Shown here in pieces: positions 1-34,349 of a DNA stretch of 64,000 nucleotides. The stretch comes from Halocaridina rubra (Eukaryota; Arthropoda; Malacostraca; Decapoda; Atyidae). Numbering within the stretch: the first letter of the stretch is position 1; every line of letters begins with the position of its first letter. Under the pieces are notes generated by a model, which did no database searches, was not told the origin of the DNA, and worked only from the letters and a program-made list of their open reading frames with translations. The stretch covers positions 104,501 to 168,500 of the forward strand of contig JAXCGZ010005722.1 of the NCBI GenBank assembly GCA_037179515.1, given 5' to 3'. Position numbers and translations under genes: made by a program.

Positions 1-2370
1 TAATAAAGGAGTAAAAAATATAAATTTAAACATGTAATTCACAGTATTGCACCATATAACATACGATACTGGTATCGGCGTCTTGGAAAACGCAAAAGGT
101 CCCACCTACGTTAGATAGTACATGGGATGCTATTGGATGATGGGTGGGAGACGACGAATCACAGAATTGTGTTCTGTATGTTCTGTATCCTGGGGTCTGA
201 TTGGCTTTTTGATTGAAGCTTGATTCTCCCATCATCTTCCATTGTCTCGCCTCACCCATTCAGTTACTCACGTGTGCGCCGTTCGCGTTGGGCCTCTTAA
301 TATGTTGTGCTTGTGTTTTTTTGAAACTTTTGCTTTCAACCCCTGCAATGCTGCCCAAGCATCCTTCATATAAGGCTTCTGGTAGTGAGCCTAAGTGGCA
401 AAGGAAAATGTTGACCATAGCAGATAAGGTAAAACTGTTAGATATGCTGAAGGAAGGAATAAGGTTCTCGGATGTCGGCAGCCATTTTGGCCTTAACGAA
501 TCTACTGTTCGCTACATCAAGAAGGACGAGGTGAATATCAGGAAGACAGCGACTCTTTCTTTTAACAAAACAGCGAAGAGGGTCGTAACATCCCGCAAAA
601 AGATAATAGTGCGAATGGAATCTGCTTTGGCCCTGTGGATTGCTATTAGCAGAAAGAACATCAGCTTAGACACGAGTATCATACAAACAAAGGCGAAGAA
701 GCTGTCGAGACATTCGCTGCAAACGAACCCGACAACAACAGTGGCAACCGTAAGGAGGAGGAGAAAGAAGAAGAAATGGAAGACCCACAACCAGGACCGT
801 CCAGCGATTCTTCACCGAGGAAACCATCGTTCGTTGCTAGCAAGGGATGGTTTGCCAAATTTCAAAAACGCTTTGGCCAAAAGAGCGTTTCTTTGCATGG
901 TGAAGCTGCCTCTGCCGATACAGCTGCAGCTGAAGATTATGTGAACAACTTCAACAAAATTATCGAGGGAGGCGGTTATGCTCCTGAGCTAGTGTTTAAC
1001 ATGGATGAGACTGGGTTATTTTGGAAGAGATTGCCATCTTGCACTTTTCTTTTCAAGGAAGAAGCTAAAGCCCCTGGATTTAAAGCTCACAAAGACTGCA
1101 TTACCCTCGTCATGTGTGGGAATGCTGCAGGCTTTATGTTAAAGCCAGGGCTTATCTACAAGTCAAAGAACCCTTGGGCTTTGAAGAATAAAAACAACAA
1201 TCTGCTGCCAGTGTATTGGATGCATAACGCTAAGGCCTGGATCACGAAAAGCCTCACATCGGACTGGTTTTACCAAAGCTTTATCCCTCAGGTCCGAGTT
1301 TATCTTGCAGAGAAGGGCCTTGAATTTAAAGTCCTTCTTTTGATGGATAATGCTGTTGGCCACGCAACTCATCTCCAATATGACAGTGTTCAGGTAGAGT
1401 TCCTGCCACTGAATACGACATCACCGATTCAGCCTATGGATCAAGGCGTTATTCTTGCGTTCAAGGCCCTCTACACACGAAATGCCCTGGCGAACCTTGT
1501 TGACTCCATGGATGCGGACAAAGAATTCTCACTGAAGACGTACTGGCGTAACTAAACGATTGCTAGATGCCTTCAAAATATTCAGAATGCACTCAAAGAG
1601 ATGAAGCTGGGCACAATCAATGCCAGCTGGAAGAAATTGTGGCCAGAAGTCATCTACGACTACAAGGGATTCGCTCCTGACGAAGTGCATAACTCGGCAG
1701 TTGAGAAAGCTGTGAAGTTGGCTGCATTGCTAGGAGGAGAAGGCTTTGAAGATATGACTCATGAAGGTGTTAAATGAACTGATCGGCTGCCACTCGTAGC
1801 CGTTGACTGAGGAAGACTTGGAGGAAATTACAAAATCAGCGTGTGAAGAAGAGGAAGAACAACAACAGGAAGCGCACGATGAAGTCGAAGAACCTGGCTT
1901 TACACTCGAACGGCTGGCAGCCATGTATAACATAGCCAAAGAACTCCAACAACTGTCGCAGGAGTATGACAATGATATAGTTCGTTCGGTGCACTTCTGC
2001 AATATAATCAAGGATTCCATGACTCCATACAAGACCATCTTCGCACAAAAGAAGAAACAGCGATAGCAACTCCCCATTACCATGTTCTTCTCTCCCAAAA
2101 AGCAGCCGTAAAGCTGTCATAGGTTGTGGAGTATGTAATCGTCATCATCACGTCATTTACAGTAAGCTCACCTATCACGTTCATATAAATTTACGCTTGC
2201 TCACTGTTATTAATAAAGTAAAGGATGAGTTGTTAACAATGCAGGGAGGGTTTATACAGTAAAGGTAAAAATAAATGTAAAATACCTATAATAAATATGG
2301 TGCTCCTACTTCGTGGATTTTCACCTTTCGCGGGTGGTACCAGAACCGAACCCCCGCGATGAACGAGGGG

Positions 2371-2378
<8 letters not shown>
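1..2378 (+). mobile_element. Tigger/pogo-like DNA transposon, left end outside window
   Basis: This is a copy of a Tigger-family (Tc1/mariner superfamily, pogo group) transposon. Positions 1-350 match the 5' untranslated part of a second copy at 17.38-17.74 kb. The right end at about 2355-2378 reads, on the minus strand, AGTGACCCCTCGTTCATCGC. This resembles the left end of the second copy at 17191 (CAGTAATGCCTCACTATATC). The right end abuts a (TA)n tract, which fits the TA target of this superfamily. The transposase is broken, so the copy is dead. Confidence 0.85.
348..2066 (+). pseudogene. Tigger-like transposase pseudogene (CENP-B-type HTH, DDE)
   Basis: The ATG at 348 opens a frame with an N-terminal helix-turn-helix region of CENP-B/Tigger type (DKVKLLDMLKEG, then LNESTVRYIKK). 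A one-base loss near 706 shifts the frame. The protein continues from about 708 in the frame that runs to 1555, with GWFAKFQKRFG, HGEAASAD, the first catalytic Asp in FNMDETGLFWK (near 1004), a second in LLLMDNAVGH (near 1345), and QPMDQGV (near 1433). A TAA at 1553-1555 interrupts it. The same frame then continues (LQNIQNALKEM, NASWKKLWPEV) to about 1777, and after another shift the C-terminal acidic part occupies 1803-2066. Two frameshifts and at least one stop make it non-functional. The family call is strong because the motif order is that of Tigger transposases. Confidence 0.85.

Positions 2379-2427
<49 letters not shown>
2375..2427. repeat. (TA)n microsatellite
   Basis: An uninterrupted TA tract of about 50 bases directly follows the right end of the Tigger copy. 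Confidence 0.97.
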
Positions 2428-2430
<3 letters not shown>

Positions 2431-3870
2431 CTTTTTCCAGTAATTTTTTGTAAATCCATTTGTTATATTTGTATCCACCTTTTTCCAGTAATTTTTTAAA
2501 AATAAATTTTTTATATATACAAATATATTTCCACTTTTTCCTACATTTGGAACCAGAATCATCTTGCATTTTTTACTGTTCTATTGGACACACACACACT
2601 TGGATATGTTTCTATATGTTAAAAGACTAATTTTTGTTATAGAATTTTAACTTACATCTTCATTTATAGTTTATTATGTGATTTGTTATCATTGCTTAGC
2701 CATAGTATCATTATCAGTCGTACAGTGCTTTAATATCCAGTATATATACTGTACAAATGCACACACATGTTGATCTGTGGTCCACCTGTTAGTGCATTTT
2801 CAGCTTGGGATTAGTGGTGTGTGTGTGTTTTATGTGTCACTGTTATCCTCTTTATGGGGATGGACACAGACAGAGTGTGTTCCCTTTTAGGTAAATGGTA
2901 ATAAATTCCTATAAGTACATCACATCGCTTCTGTAAGTCTACTGACATTGATAATAGCCTCAATCATACAGTGATTTCACGTTTTGAATATAACGGATTC
3001 AAAAATAGCTTATGCTATTATTAACATTTTATTATTCCAGAATGATCATGTCATTTTTTAAATACTATAATAATGAGTCTAGTAGTCTACGAAATTGAAA
3101 TAGAAAAAAAAATAATGCATAGTTATTATTTATAGATAAGACTTCATGACTTATTTTATTGAACTTGTATAGCACTGTTTATGTTATCGAAATCTCTAGC
3201 ATATATTAACAAATATTATTGAGGGGAAATGCCTGCATCAGAAAGCTTTCCACAGCATATTAGCTGGAGTTGTACCATTTTATATGATAATATTTTTTTC
3301 CGACTGCTCTTTTTCCTTTTCCTTACCAAGTTGCATCCCCTTCTGTAGCCATCTGATTTATAATCTTCGACTCTTTCCAGCTGGGTTGATTGCTTAGCTT
3401 ATGATAAAAATAATATTTGTCATGATATAATAATAATAATTTGGGTTTATCTAAACATTGTGCGCATGGGGTTCGAATAAGAGGAGTATTCAAAAACAAA
3501 TTACTTGTTTTCATATTACGTTTGGCAGGTGCATTTTTTTATTTTGTTAGAGAGTGGAACGAGGTTACTGCAAACGAAATGATAAATATTTGAGGAACAG
3601 ATTATCAAGTGGCAAAGGCCTGTTTTGCATACTTCAAGAGTTGCTATTTTTTATTTTACAAAAAAGAAAAAGAGCAGCATGATATACATACACTTGAATG
3701 ATATTATATGTTAACTAAATAAAGTAAATTTGGAAGAGAATATTTTTTTAAGGTAAGCAATGCCCACCTCCCTTCTTTGGAATACATGCCACTGATTATT
3801 TTCTTTAGTACTCTTGCTGATTTTTAAACTCCGGTAATAATGCTAAAATTAGAAATTCTATTTTTTACAG
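2428..3870. other. AT-rich stretch, no gene seen
   Basis: I see no coding frame with family signatures and no clear repeat apart from short CA/GT runs near 2587 and 2818. If the exon at 3871 is real, this is intron or intergenic sequence upstream of it. Confidence 0.5.
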
Positions 3871-4023
3871 CTAACATTAGAAGAAGCCACTGCTTTGTTA
3901 AGTGAAATGGAATCAGCGGAAATGGAGATAGAGTGCGATTCATCAGAACTAGGAGAAATAAAGGAGAGTACGTGTGAGCGTGAAATATCCCCGTCCCAGG
4001 ACTTGGACGCAGTTGATCCGTGA
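3871..4023 (+). CDS. Possible 3'-terminal coding exon, unknown gene
   Basis: A good splice acceptor (ttttttacag, 3861-3870) is followed by 50 open codons and a TGA at 4021-4023. The frame begins LTLEEATALLSEMES, is rich in Glu and Ser, and ends DLDAVDP. Its base composition is less AT-rich than its surroundings. Overlapping AATAAA signals lie about 150 bases after the stop. Together this looks like the last exon of a + strand gene whose other exons are upstream or outside the window. The acidic LTLEEA start is faintly like the N-termini of piggyBac-type proteins, so a transposon remnant is the main alternative. I cannot assign a function. Confidence 0.4.
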   Translation, partial: LTLEEATALLSEMESAEMEIECDSSELGEIKESTCEREISPSQDLDAVDP

Positions 4024-4168
4024 AATTAGTATATTAAGATCACTGTAACCAAAGACATTTAATTTATGTATAGTAATGATCCTAAGGATGAAGAAACGTA
4101 CTTTATCCTCTAAGGAATAATGTCTATATAAAGATGGATATTATTTTCCAGTGTAATTGTTGCTTTTA

Positions 4169-4182
4169 AATAAATAAATAAA
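4169..4182 (+). terminator. Overlapping polyadenylation signals
   Basis: Three overlapping AATAAA hexamers lie about 150 bases after the stop codon of the candidate terminal exon. They fit a 3' end for that gene, although such hexamers are common by chance in AT-rich DNA. Confidence 0.35.
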
Positions 4183-4189
4183 AAATCTG

Positions 4190-7100
4190 AAGTCAGTTTT
4201 GAGAATTGTTAAAGTATTGTTGAAAAACTTTTTCGACTTTTGGAGTGCTTTAATGCATGATTTCCTTAATGCCGAAAGTGCCATACACACAAATGATAAT
4301 CATTTAAAAATTTTTGAAGAGTATATTTTTCAGAGTACAAATGGGTATACTGGAGTGTTTATTACACTTTAAAGATTATTATGATACTTCCTTAGTCAAT
4401 GTGAGTGTTATGCCGTTTTATATCCATATAGTTACCAGATAATATCAAAGTACACGAATGCATTTAGCGTTATTACTACCGTTGTCAAGGAATTTTCAAA
4501 ACGTGTTTTATATGTTGGGTTATTTTTATCCCTTTACTCTCACTGCTAGACTTTCTGTTGCTTTTCTTTCTTTCTTTCTTTCTTTTTTTTACATATGTTT
4601 ACGTAAAAATGGTACATTTTTAAATTCCAGTCATGGACTACGTTTTCCTGCCATAGTTTTGTTGAAGCACTGATTCATGTGACACACTAAAAGCCCAAAA
4701 ACATTTTTTTTTTTTTTATTTATCTTTACTTTATCTTAATTCACTAATATTGTGAGTTTACTTACTGTTATCACCAGAATATGCTAAGTTTTGCCTCTCC
4801 AGTAAGTAGTGATTGAAACACATGCTAGTTTATAAGGATACAAAGCTGCTTCTAATTACACATGCAATAAATAGAATATGACCACTTCCTGCAGCTAAGT
4901 ATTCTTTGGTTTGAAATTCAAACCAAAGACCCAAGAAAGCGGGACTTCATTGAGATCTGAAATCAGTAAAAACGATTGCAGTTAGCTTAATGATTAACAC
5001 CAATTAAACTAATAAGCAGAGCTAACAGAGATGATGTGAGGAGATAATTAACACTTGAAAGCCAAATGCCCTTGCTTTTCTGTTTTGATAGTACAGGTGA
5101 AACAGCACAAGATGAAGTTTTACATATAACTTAATTTATTGGTCTTCATCCCTATCTTACTTTTCAGTAGGAACGGAGAGACGAATGATGTTAAAACATG
5201 ATTGAGATTTTTAAGCTGCTTATAGAGAGGTAATAAGAGCAGCTCCGTGACGATGATATTTAACCATAATTTTTGCAGATTTTGTTGGTTTTTTATATAT
5301 GTGGGATGCATAATAGAAACACTTAGATAAGGAGCTTTTAAAACTTGGACTTAATTGCACTTTACAAATTTCGAAAATTTCTAACTTCTATCAGTACTTT
5401 TATTCATAATATCGAGGGATGATAGCAGTAGTCAAATTAGCACAGCCCTTGCATACAATAATCGAATTTCATATCTAATTTTGGTACCCGGACTTCATTA
5501 TGACTTGCAGAAACTTCAAAATAATTATTATTTGTATCCATTACTAGTATCGTCATATCACCATACAGTACTTCATATTGCTATGGTTCTTGTAAGTTTT
5601 TAATTTCAAACATTTGTATGGTGAGATTCTTCTTTTCAAAGTGTGAGTTAACTGTTACAGTATCGAAACAGTAATCGCATTTATCCTTTGAATATCCTCA
5701 GCAGTGTACTGAATTGCGTTAATGTGCTTTTCCAGGTGGTGTATGGGTAAAAGGTGAAATGAACTTACTTTCCTAGTTTGGGGAGAATTACTCATATATA
5801 GGAGTTTCTGGAACCTGCATATTTATGAGTAAACATAAATTTATATTGAAAGAATTATAACTTAGATGACTGCTGTGGTATATTTTTATGGTATGTTGTT
5901 TGAAAATTAAGTTTTTAAAATAATGGTATAACACTGATATTATACTTATGGTTTTTTTTTTATTGCCATTAAAACTTATTACTTCCTAATGTAACCCTAC
6001 ATATAATTGAAATGCTCAATGATCAATATTGTTGTTTGCTTTGAAATGTATTGATTTGTTGTTACCCACTTATGTATTACTTTAAAAATGTAAATAGATT
6101 TAATGTGATACTGTTTCTCATGAAGTGTGAAATACTCCAGGAGTGTACTAAGTTGTTATATTTTTAAATATTGTGTATAGATGGCATATAGCAATGCATC
6201 ATTAACACATTTACAGCTATATAGTTTATAGTTCATGATGCAATCCAGTTGATTTGGATTCTGGGTATTTTTAAGAATTTCCTCTATGGAATCGAAGCTC
6301 AATTCCTGATGCCTTTACAATTACCTCCATATGCATGTGACTTCACATTATTTTGTTTCATAATGATAAGCAGACAAGAGATGATAAAAAACAATACAGA
6401 GGTGAAATATGTAATAAATATTGAGAAATAAACTACTGTTTAGGAAAGCCAGTCAGGTTCTTAGAAGTTTTTCAATAATGAATATTAAAGAATTCCTCTC
6501 GTGTTGTTCGTATTGCTAATAGTTTGTATCAGCCACTTTATTCTTATCTCAGATACCATTAAGCCAATACTAGTTATGCAGATAAAGCCATTGCCTTTAG
6601 TTTCAGGTACATATACGATTATATGAAGACCTTCAAAGTGTGAATAAGTCGGATGTTTTAGAGTACTTTACAGATGTAATTATGTTGAATGTATAACTGC
6701 TCATTGAAAAAGGTTGTTGTTTTCATGGTAAAAAATTTACCAACTTCCCTGAAAGACACAGATGCTGTTTGGTTGTAGGTCCATACTATGGCTGTGTAAG
6801 TTTCATTTGTAGAATTACTGTGAATTTGCTCCTTCTCAAAGTTGGTCCACTGTACCCAAATGCTGATTATCCTGTTTTCAGCTGAAGCAACAGTGATGGA
6901 GAGTTTATATCCGAAATAGCATGCAGCAGAAGTTATGTCAGCTTGGAGGGTGGTGGAATGGTATCTTGCTTATTGACATCATAATCTCTTATTTCCAAAA
7001 TAATAAAAGCTCTGTAGACCCTTTTTTGTATTTTTTTTAATAATCAATGAATAATATCTTCTTACATTTACCATGTTAAAAAATTACTATTTCACAATGT

Positions 7101-9473
7101 TATTTGGAGGTCAGTTTTTTTTTATTTTTGCCCCCTATGCCTATACAAATTCTTAAACTGAATTGTATTAAAAGTCTATCCTCCTTATTAATGAGTTGCC
7201 TAAGTCGACTTCTTCCCATTACATATTAGCTTTTTTTTTTCTTAATCCTAACAGGACTTAATTATCCCTTTCTCTGAAACAGAAGACAAAATCATATTAC
7301 ATCATCCATAGTAGTAATGTACAGCTTCCTATGGGGCACATCGTATGTTTTTACAGTATCAGTGATATTTTGTAGACAATTCGTACATTGTAGTGGCAGA
7401 AAATTATGAAGAAACTTTTGTCCAGTCCTTTTTACAGTCTTTGAGATCAATATTAAACAGTCTGTTATGATGATTGTGTTTCATTATTGTTTTGGCTTTT
7501 TCAGATAATGTATCCAGTTCTCTGGTATATCAATTGAATTTATGCAATTCAGAATCTAAGAGGGCTAGTCTACCGTAGTTAGAGATTTGTATAATATTTG
7601 CCATGAAGGACTATTGACAGTTAACTATGATGATCAACCTATCCAAGCCAGTTGAGTGCAAAAAAGGAAGGGTAGTTGATTAATCCAGGAAGATTTACGC
7701 CAGGTATCTGCCAAACCTCCCAGATAAGAGATAAGAAATATATTGTAAAAAAGAATGTTAAGTCTGATGAAGTGAGGAAATATGCAAGTTGAACAAAGGA
7801 AAGTAGACATCCCATAAGTATTATTTGTTTATTACTAGTTCCCTCTATTTCACAGCACTGGAGTTCTGATTTCTTTAAAAATCTAGATTTAAAATTTTCA
7901 AGGTGAATACTGCTTAATCACGTTTGATGCTGCCGAATGCAAAGGCAGTTTGCATACAGTAAACTTCATATCTAGAATATTTGTCCCTTATTGAATTTGT
8001 TTATTTTAGCCATATTCATCACGTTAATTGTTACTTCTCTTTACTAGTTCTTTAAATATACGAGTTCTACTCCATATTCTTTCTTTATTAAGTTTTACAT
8101 TCAGACCCCAAGATTAATTTTTCCTCTGTACTACTTGGAAGTAGAGCTGCCCACTCGAATGTTATCATATCAAAAATTTAATCGAACAAGAGAGGGGAAG
8201 TCACAAGCAAAAGGCTCTTTATATGAGTCTTGTTTAAGTAGACACACATGTTGCTTATCAAGCATTTAATAAAATACACTTAATGAATCTGCTTTTGCAT
8301 ATTGTCCTGTGTCCTCCATTGTAGAGATCTTTTTTTTAGCATAATTCACGGGGGGTTAGATCCCAAGCAAATTTTTTTTTTCAAAGAAAATTGGTTCATA
8401 GATTATTTTGCAGTAAAAAAAAAAAGTTACAGCTAATTTTCTTTCCGAGGAATATGCTTTTCAAGTGGACCCAAGTCATGGTGTTTATACCACATTTTAC
8501 AATGTCATCTTTTAGCACAGTGGTATAAGTTGGGCTGTGATTACCTAATTGAATTTGCCCTTGGCCTTTACCAATAGCGACCAACTAAAGCTTACTGACC
8601 ACAACTTGAATTCAACTGAAGAGGTAGGACCTTTAAAAATATCAGATTCTAATTCTTAATAATCTCCATTCAAATTCTTCTAGCAGACCTTGCAAGCAAT
8701 CAACATTTGAGATTTCGATTCAGATTTTGAAGAGTGGAGGGAGTCTTATGAAGAGAAAGGGGGGACGTAAGGAAGGGGTGGTGTATATGCTCAGTGTGTA
8801 TTCTTATGAATATGCCACATGCAATTATTTACAATAAAAAAAAAAAGACTGACAAAGGGGTGCTCTTAAACTTATAGTAAAACAAACTATTGTACTTTAA
8901 AGAGTATTGCTATGGTGTGTAACTAACTTAATAGCAGTACTTGTAGCATTATGTTGTTCCATTTTAGATAATTTCAAATACATCCATCACAATAATTATA
9001 TTTTACTTGAATACTTGCCAACAAAGTTGAACACAGTATTCTTGGGTGGGGCAGAACAGTTTATGAAGGTACGATAATTTTTCCGTATTCCTCAAAACCA
9101 GTATATGTTCTCGTAGTTTTAGGTTTAATTTTCATGTAATAATGATTAAAATGGTTTTAAAAAGTATCAAAAGTAATAGCGGATGCTTTAACTGACAGTT
9201 TACATATATAAATTATTATATTAACAGCAGTTTAAAGTGAAAAGTTACCACCCCGCAAATCGCCAACTCCAGAAACCATAACATAGCTAGCGACTATTTT
9301 AGCTACTTTTTGCTATAAGATATAAGATTGGGATAATGATTGTAGCAACAGTGCCTTTTTTCGCTATATTTCTGCTCAGAAATAGCTAGAATACCCTGAA
9401 ATGCCCTTTCGTGAACTTTTCGTCTAGTCTTTTGACATTCTGAAGGGTTAGTGTGCAACTGCCATTCGTAGGC
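4190..9473. other. Intergenic AT-rich DNA, no gene seen
   Basis: About 5.3 kb without a convincing coding frame. It holds a short (CTTT)n run near 4565-4586 and many homopolymer T or A runs. The last few hundred bases should contain the promoter of the gene starting at 9474, but I cannot place a reliable TATA box or initiator. Confidence 0.5.
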
Positions 9474-30801
<21,328 letters not shown>

Positions 30802-32400
30802 GCACTGCATCAGTAGGCAAGAACGCATCAGACTTAAAAGGACTAAGGGATAATATGAGAACTCAAAGACAACAAGGACTCTACAATACCTACAATACTA
30901 GCTGAGGTAAAAGGTAATGGACATGGCATTAAAATCTAATAATATTTGTGATCAGATTCCATGACAAGAGTACTTTGTTTAGTATGCAGGTATGGTACAC
31001 CTTAGAATGGCAATCACATTAACCACACTGATATGGTGGGAAGATAATGTGCAATGAAGCACAGACAAAACATGAAAAAGTGACATTTTCTCTTAATAAC
31101 CACATGCAAAGAAGAGAAGAGAAAAAGTAATATTAACAATTGTTTGAGGACTATATTAAAAATAAGTTAAAACACATTAAGCCAAGTATTATTTAAATAT
31201 ATAAGATCTGGGAATATATAAGTTTGATGTAAAAGATATATTCACGGCCTTAAGACGTAAGACATATGAAATCAAGGCGTACACTTGGTGATTTTATAAA
31301 AATCATCAGATGCATCCAGTCATTATATATAAAAAAAATAATTACTGACTGGTCCAACACTAAAACTTAATAAGAAGCATAAACAATAAGATGTTTATAA
31401 AGAAATGTCACAGAAGAGGCTAGATTTACAGATACTCTGCAAATTGACTTAATGGTGCTATGGTAACGATTTTGTATGTCTATTCTTATATTCATAAACA
31501 ATCTTATTTATATATTTTTTTTTCAAGGTTAAGAAATTCAAAATTTAATATTTTTTTTTCAAGGTTAGGAAATTCAAAAAGTATGTCTTTTTCTTACTTT
31601 TGTTTACAAATGTTAGTCAGATGACAGAATAGGAATATCTGTGTAACTCTTCCTTAGGAAAATCTTAGTTTTAGGGACAGTTTTCCCAAAGCTCTCAACA
31701 CACTTCAAATAAATGATTTGGTCTCTGTCTCTCGTTAAACTTCTCATTGGAAAGAGTGGACACAGTTATTACAGAACCAATTTCACACTATATGTATTAG
31801 CTATTTTATGCATTTGATACAGATGGCCAGAAGTGACAAAACTATTAACTGTACTTATTATATTTTGTAGATATGTGTATGTAATAATTCTGTAAGGTTT
31901 TTCTTGGATGTATTGTCCTTTGATTTCAATAATCAACTGGACATAAAACCTAAAAAATCTTCGTGTACTAGATATTGCTATTTACTTTGTAATTAATGAT
32001 CCATGATGTAAAAACATGTATTAGAACTTATTCGTTTAGTTTATAAGGAAAGTAACGTATTTGTTATAGATGTAAGAAATGCCTTTACACATTTTAATGG
32101 AAAATGAGCAGTGATATCATTCTTTTTTTGTTTTAACTTTAAGATGTGACTGACCCAATGTAACTCACATATGTTCTATTTTATATTTGTATTTTACTAT
32201 ATCTAAGTTTTCTTGTTTACAGCATTAGTTTATGTATTTTAATGTAAAATATAAGCATCTGTTGGTATTTAATTTCTTTAAGTACATATGATGCTTAATC
32301 CTTAAATTAGGTAAGAGATAAGAGTTTTTTAGGTTCATTACTAAGAAGATAATTGGATATGTACTATTTAAGTTAGAGGAGAGACTCGGCAATGAATGAG
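30802..32400. other. 3' untranslated and downstream sequence of the IGFBP-like gene
   Basis: AT-rich, with no further coding signature. Several possible AATAAA hexamers exist, for example near 31708. I cannot choose the real 3' end. Confidence 0.4.
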
Positions 32401-34290
32401 AGTTGCAATTTTTCAGGATTATATTGGTAGAAATGAGATGGGAATTTGTGATTTGGGTGCTATTGAGTGTGTACAGTTCTGGTAGTGAAAGAAGTGAGGA
32501 GGAAAGGGAAGAATTTAGGAATGTATGAAGAAGTGTTTCAGAAGCTTTTGGAATGGCTGTTAATTTGGTGTTAAAAGGAGAGGATGCTATCGTAGATGAA
32601 CCACTTGGTGTAACTGAGAAGTATAGTCTGTCTGGAAGAAATAAAAGTAAAGAGAATATTATAATTATATGTACTGAAGAGAATGAATATTGCTAGTACT
32701 GTATTGTGTTAAAAAGAATTATCTGCATAACTAACATGGGTCAGAGTAGATGGTGGTAGAGTAGTTGATAGAGCATTTACGGATTGTTTAGTGGGTGCTA
32801 AGAGGGGTATTAGATAGGAATGTGTTGAGAGGAGCTAGTGATGGAATGTCTAACCATTATCCAATGGGAGAAAATGTAAAAGAAAGGTGGAAAAGGGAGG
32901 AAGAGAAGGCCTGAAAGTGAGTAAACTGAAAGAGAAAGAGTCAAGCAAGTCTGGGGAATGTACTGACAGAGTGGAAGAAAAATGACAGGGTTTTTTAAGG
33001 AGGAAATTTTGAAATATACGGATGTGATGAATGGGTGACAACAGAAGGAAGTGTAGTAAATGGATGAATGAAGACGTGAGTGTGGCACTGGCAGCAGCAG
33101 CAGCACACACATACACACAAAACACCCTGCACATGAGGTATGGTTGCAGAGGATAGCATGGGAATATGAGGTATAGAGTAAAGAGGGGTTTGCAAAGTAC
33201 ATGGTGAGAGAGGCGTAGAGAAGAGCAGATGTAAAGTAGGATAGATGTTTATCACACAAATTTAAAAGGAATAATATGTATGTAGAAGTGGACAAGATAA
33301 AGGTGAGAATGAGATGGGTTGAGTATTTCAAGAAACAGTTGAATGTAGAAGATGATAGAGAGACATCATTTGTGGCTGTAAAGTATGCAATAATAGTGCC
33401 AATGTTTGATGAGGAAAATGATCAGGAGATTACAAGAGGGGAGGTACGAGTAGTATTGAAAGCAGGTCAAACACCAGGCTAAGAAGGGTATCATGTAGAC
33501 TGAATGTCAAAAGGTAGAGAAATAATAGTGTAATGGATGGCAAGATTGAATGCATGTTTCAGGGAAGAGAGGGCCCTGATTGCTTGGAGGAGTATATATA
33601 TATATTATGCCAATATATAATTGGGAAAGAAATAAGTATAAATGTAGTAGTTTTAGAGGAATAAGGTGTATGGGATAGTGCGTAAAGATAGGAAAGGGAT
33701 GAGAGAATGCTTGGGGAAGACCAGCATTGGGATCAGAAAAGGAAGAGGGAGAGTGCATCAAGTGTATGTAGAATGGCAGGTGTATTTGACAGACCTAAAG
33801 ATCGGGCAGGACACTATTTGTGCTTTTATGGCCTTGGAAAAGTGCATGTGACAGAACTGATAGAGCAGCATTGTGGGTGTTACGACTGTATGTAATAAGA
33901 GGAATTCTATTGAATGTAGTAAAAAAATTTATATGAGTAGTAGAGCATGTGTGAGTGTTGGGAATAATGAGCGATGGATTTAAGGTGAATGTTGTGTAAT
34001 GTTATCGTGGTTATGCAGTGAGTATATAGATGAAGTTGTGAGAGAAATAAATGAAAAAGTGCTAAGCAGAAGCTTGGAATTAGTTGGTGAAAATTTAAGC
34101 TTATGGAGAATGAATTGCCTGCTACTTACAGATGACACAGTGCTGGCGGCTGGAGGCAGTTGATGTAAGATGTGTGAAGAGGGAAGTTATGGGTAAATGT
34201 TTGTAAAGTTAAGGAATGAACAAAGAGTGTTGGTGTTTAAAGATGGAATGTTAAGAGTGAATGGGGAGATGCTTGAGGAAGTTGAGAGAT
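32400..34290 (+). mobile_element. Decayed APE-type LINE, sense copy
   Basis: Many stops and shifts, but the order is clear: RMRWVEYFKKQLNVEDDRE and EENDQEITRGEVR (33.3-33.43 kb), RVHQVYVEWQVYLTDLKIGQ near 33.75-33.81 kb, and LTDDTVLAAGGS near 34.13 kb. These match the pieces found antisense at 34.35-36.25 and 58.9-61.8 kb. It lacks the 3' part of the family. Confidence 0.7.
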
Positions 34291-34349
34291 AGTGGTAATC
34301 CGCTCCCAGTATGGTGTCACCAGCTAATTCTAGGTCTCTGCCCAACATT

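Noticed and set aside
512..790. Minus-strand hydrophobic frame of 92 codons, membrane-protein-like
   Set aside because: It is antisense to the transposase N-terminal region and has no homologous signature.
32810..33331. Minus-strand open frame of 173 codons
   Set aside because: It runs opposite to the decayed LINE at 32.4-34.3 kb. Its Ser/Leu/Phe-rich composition is what the complement of Glu/Lys/Arg-rich LINE codons gives.
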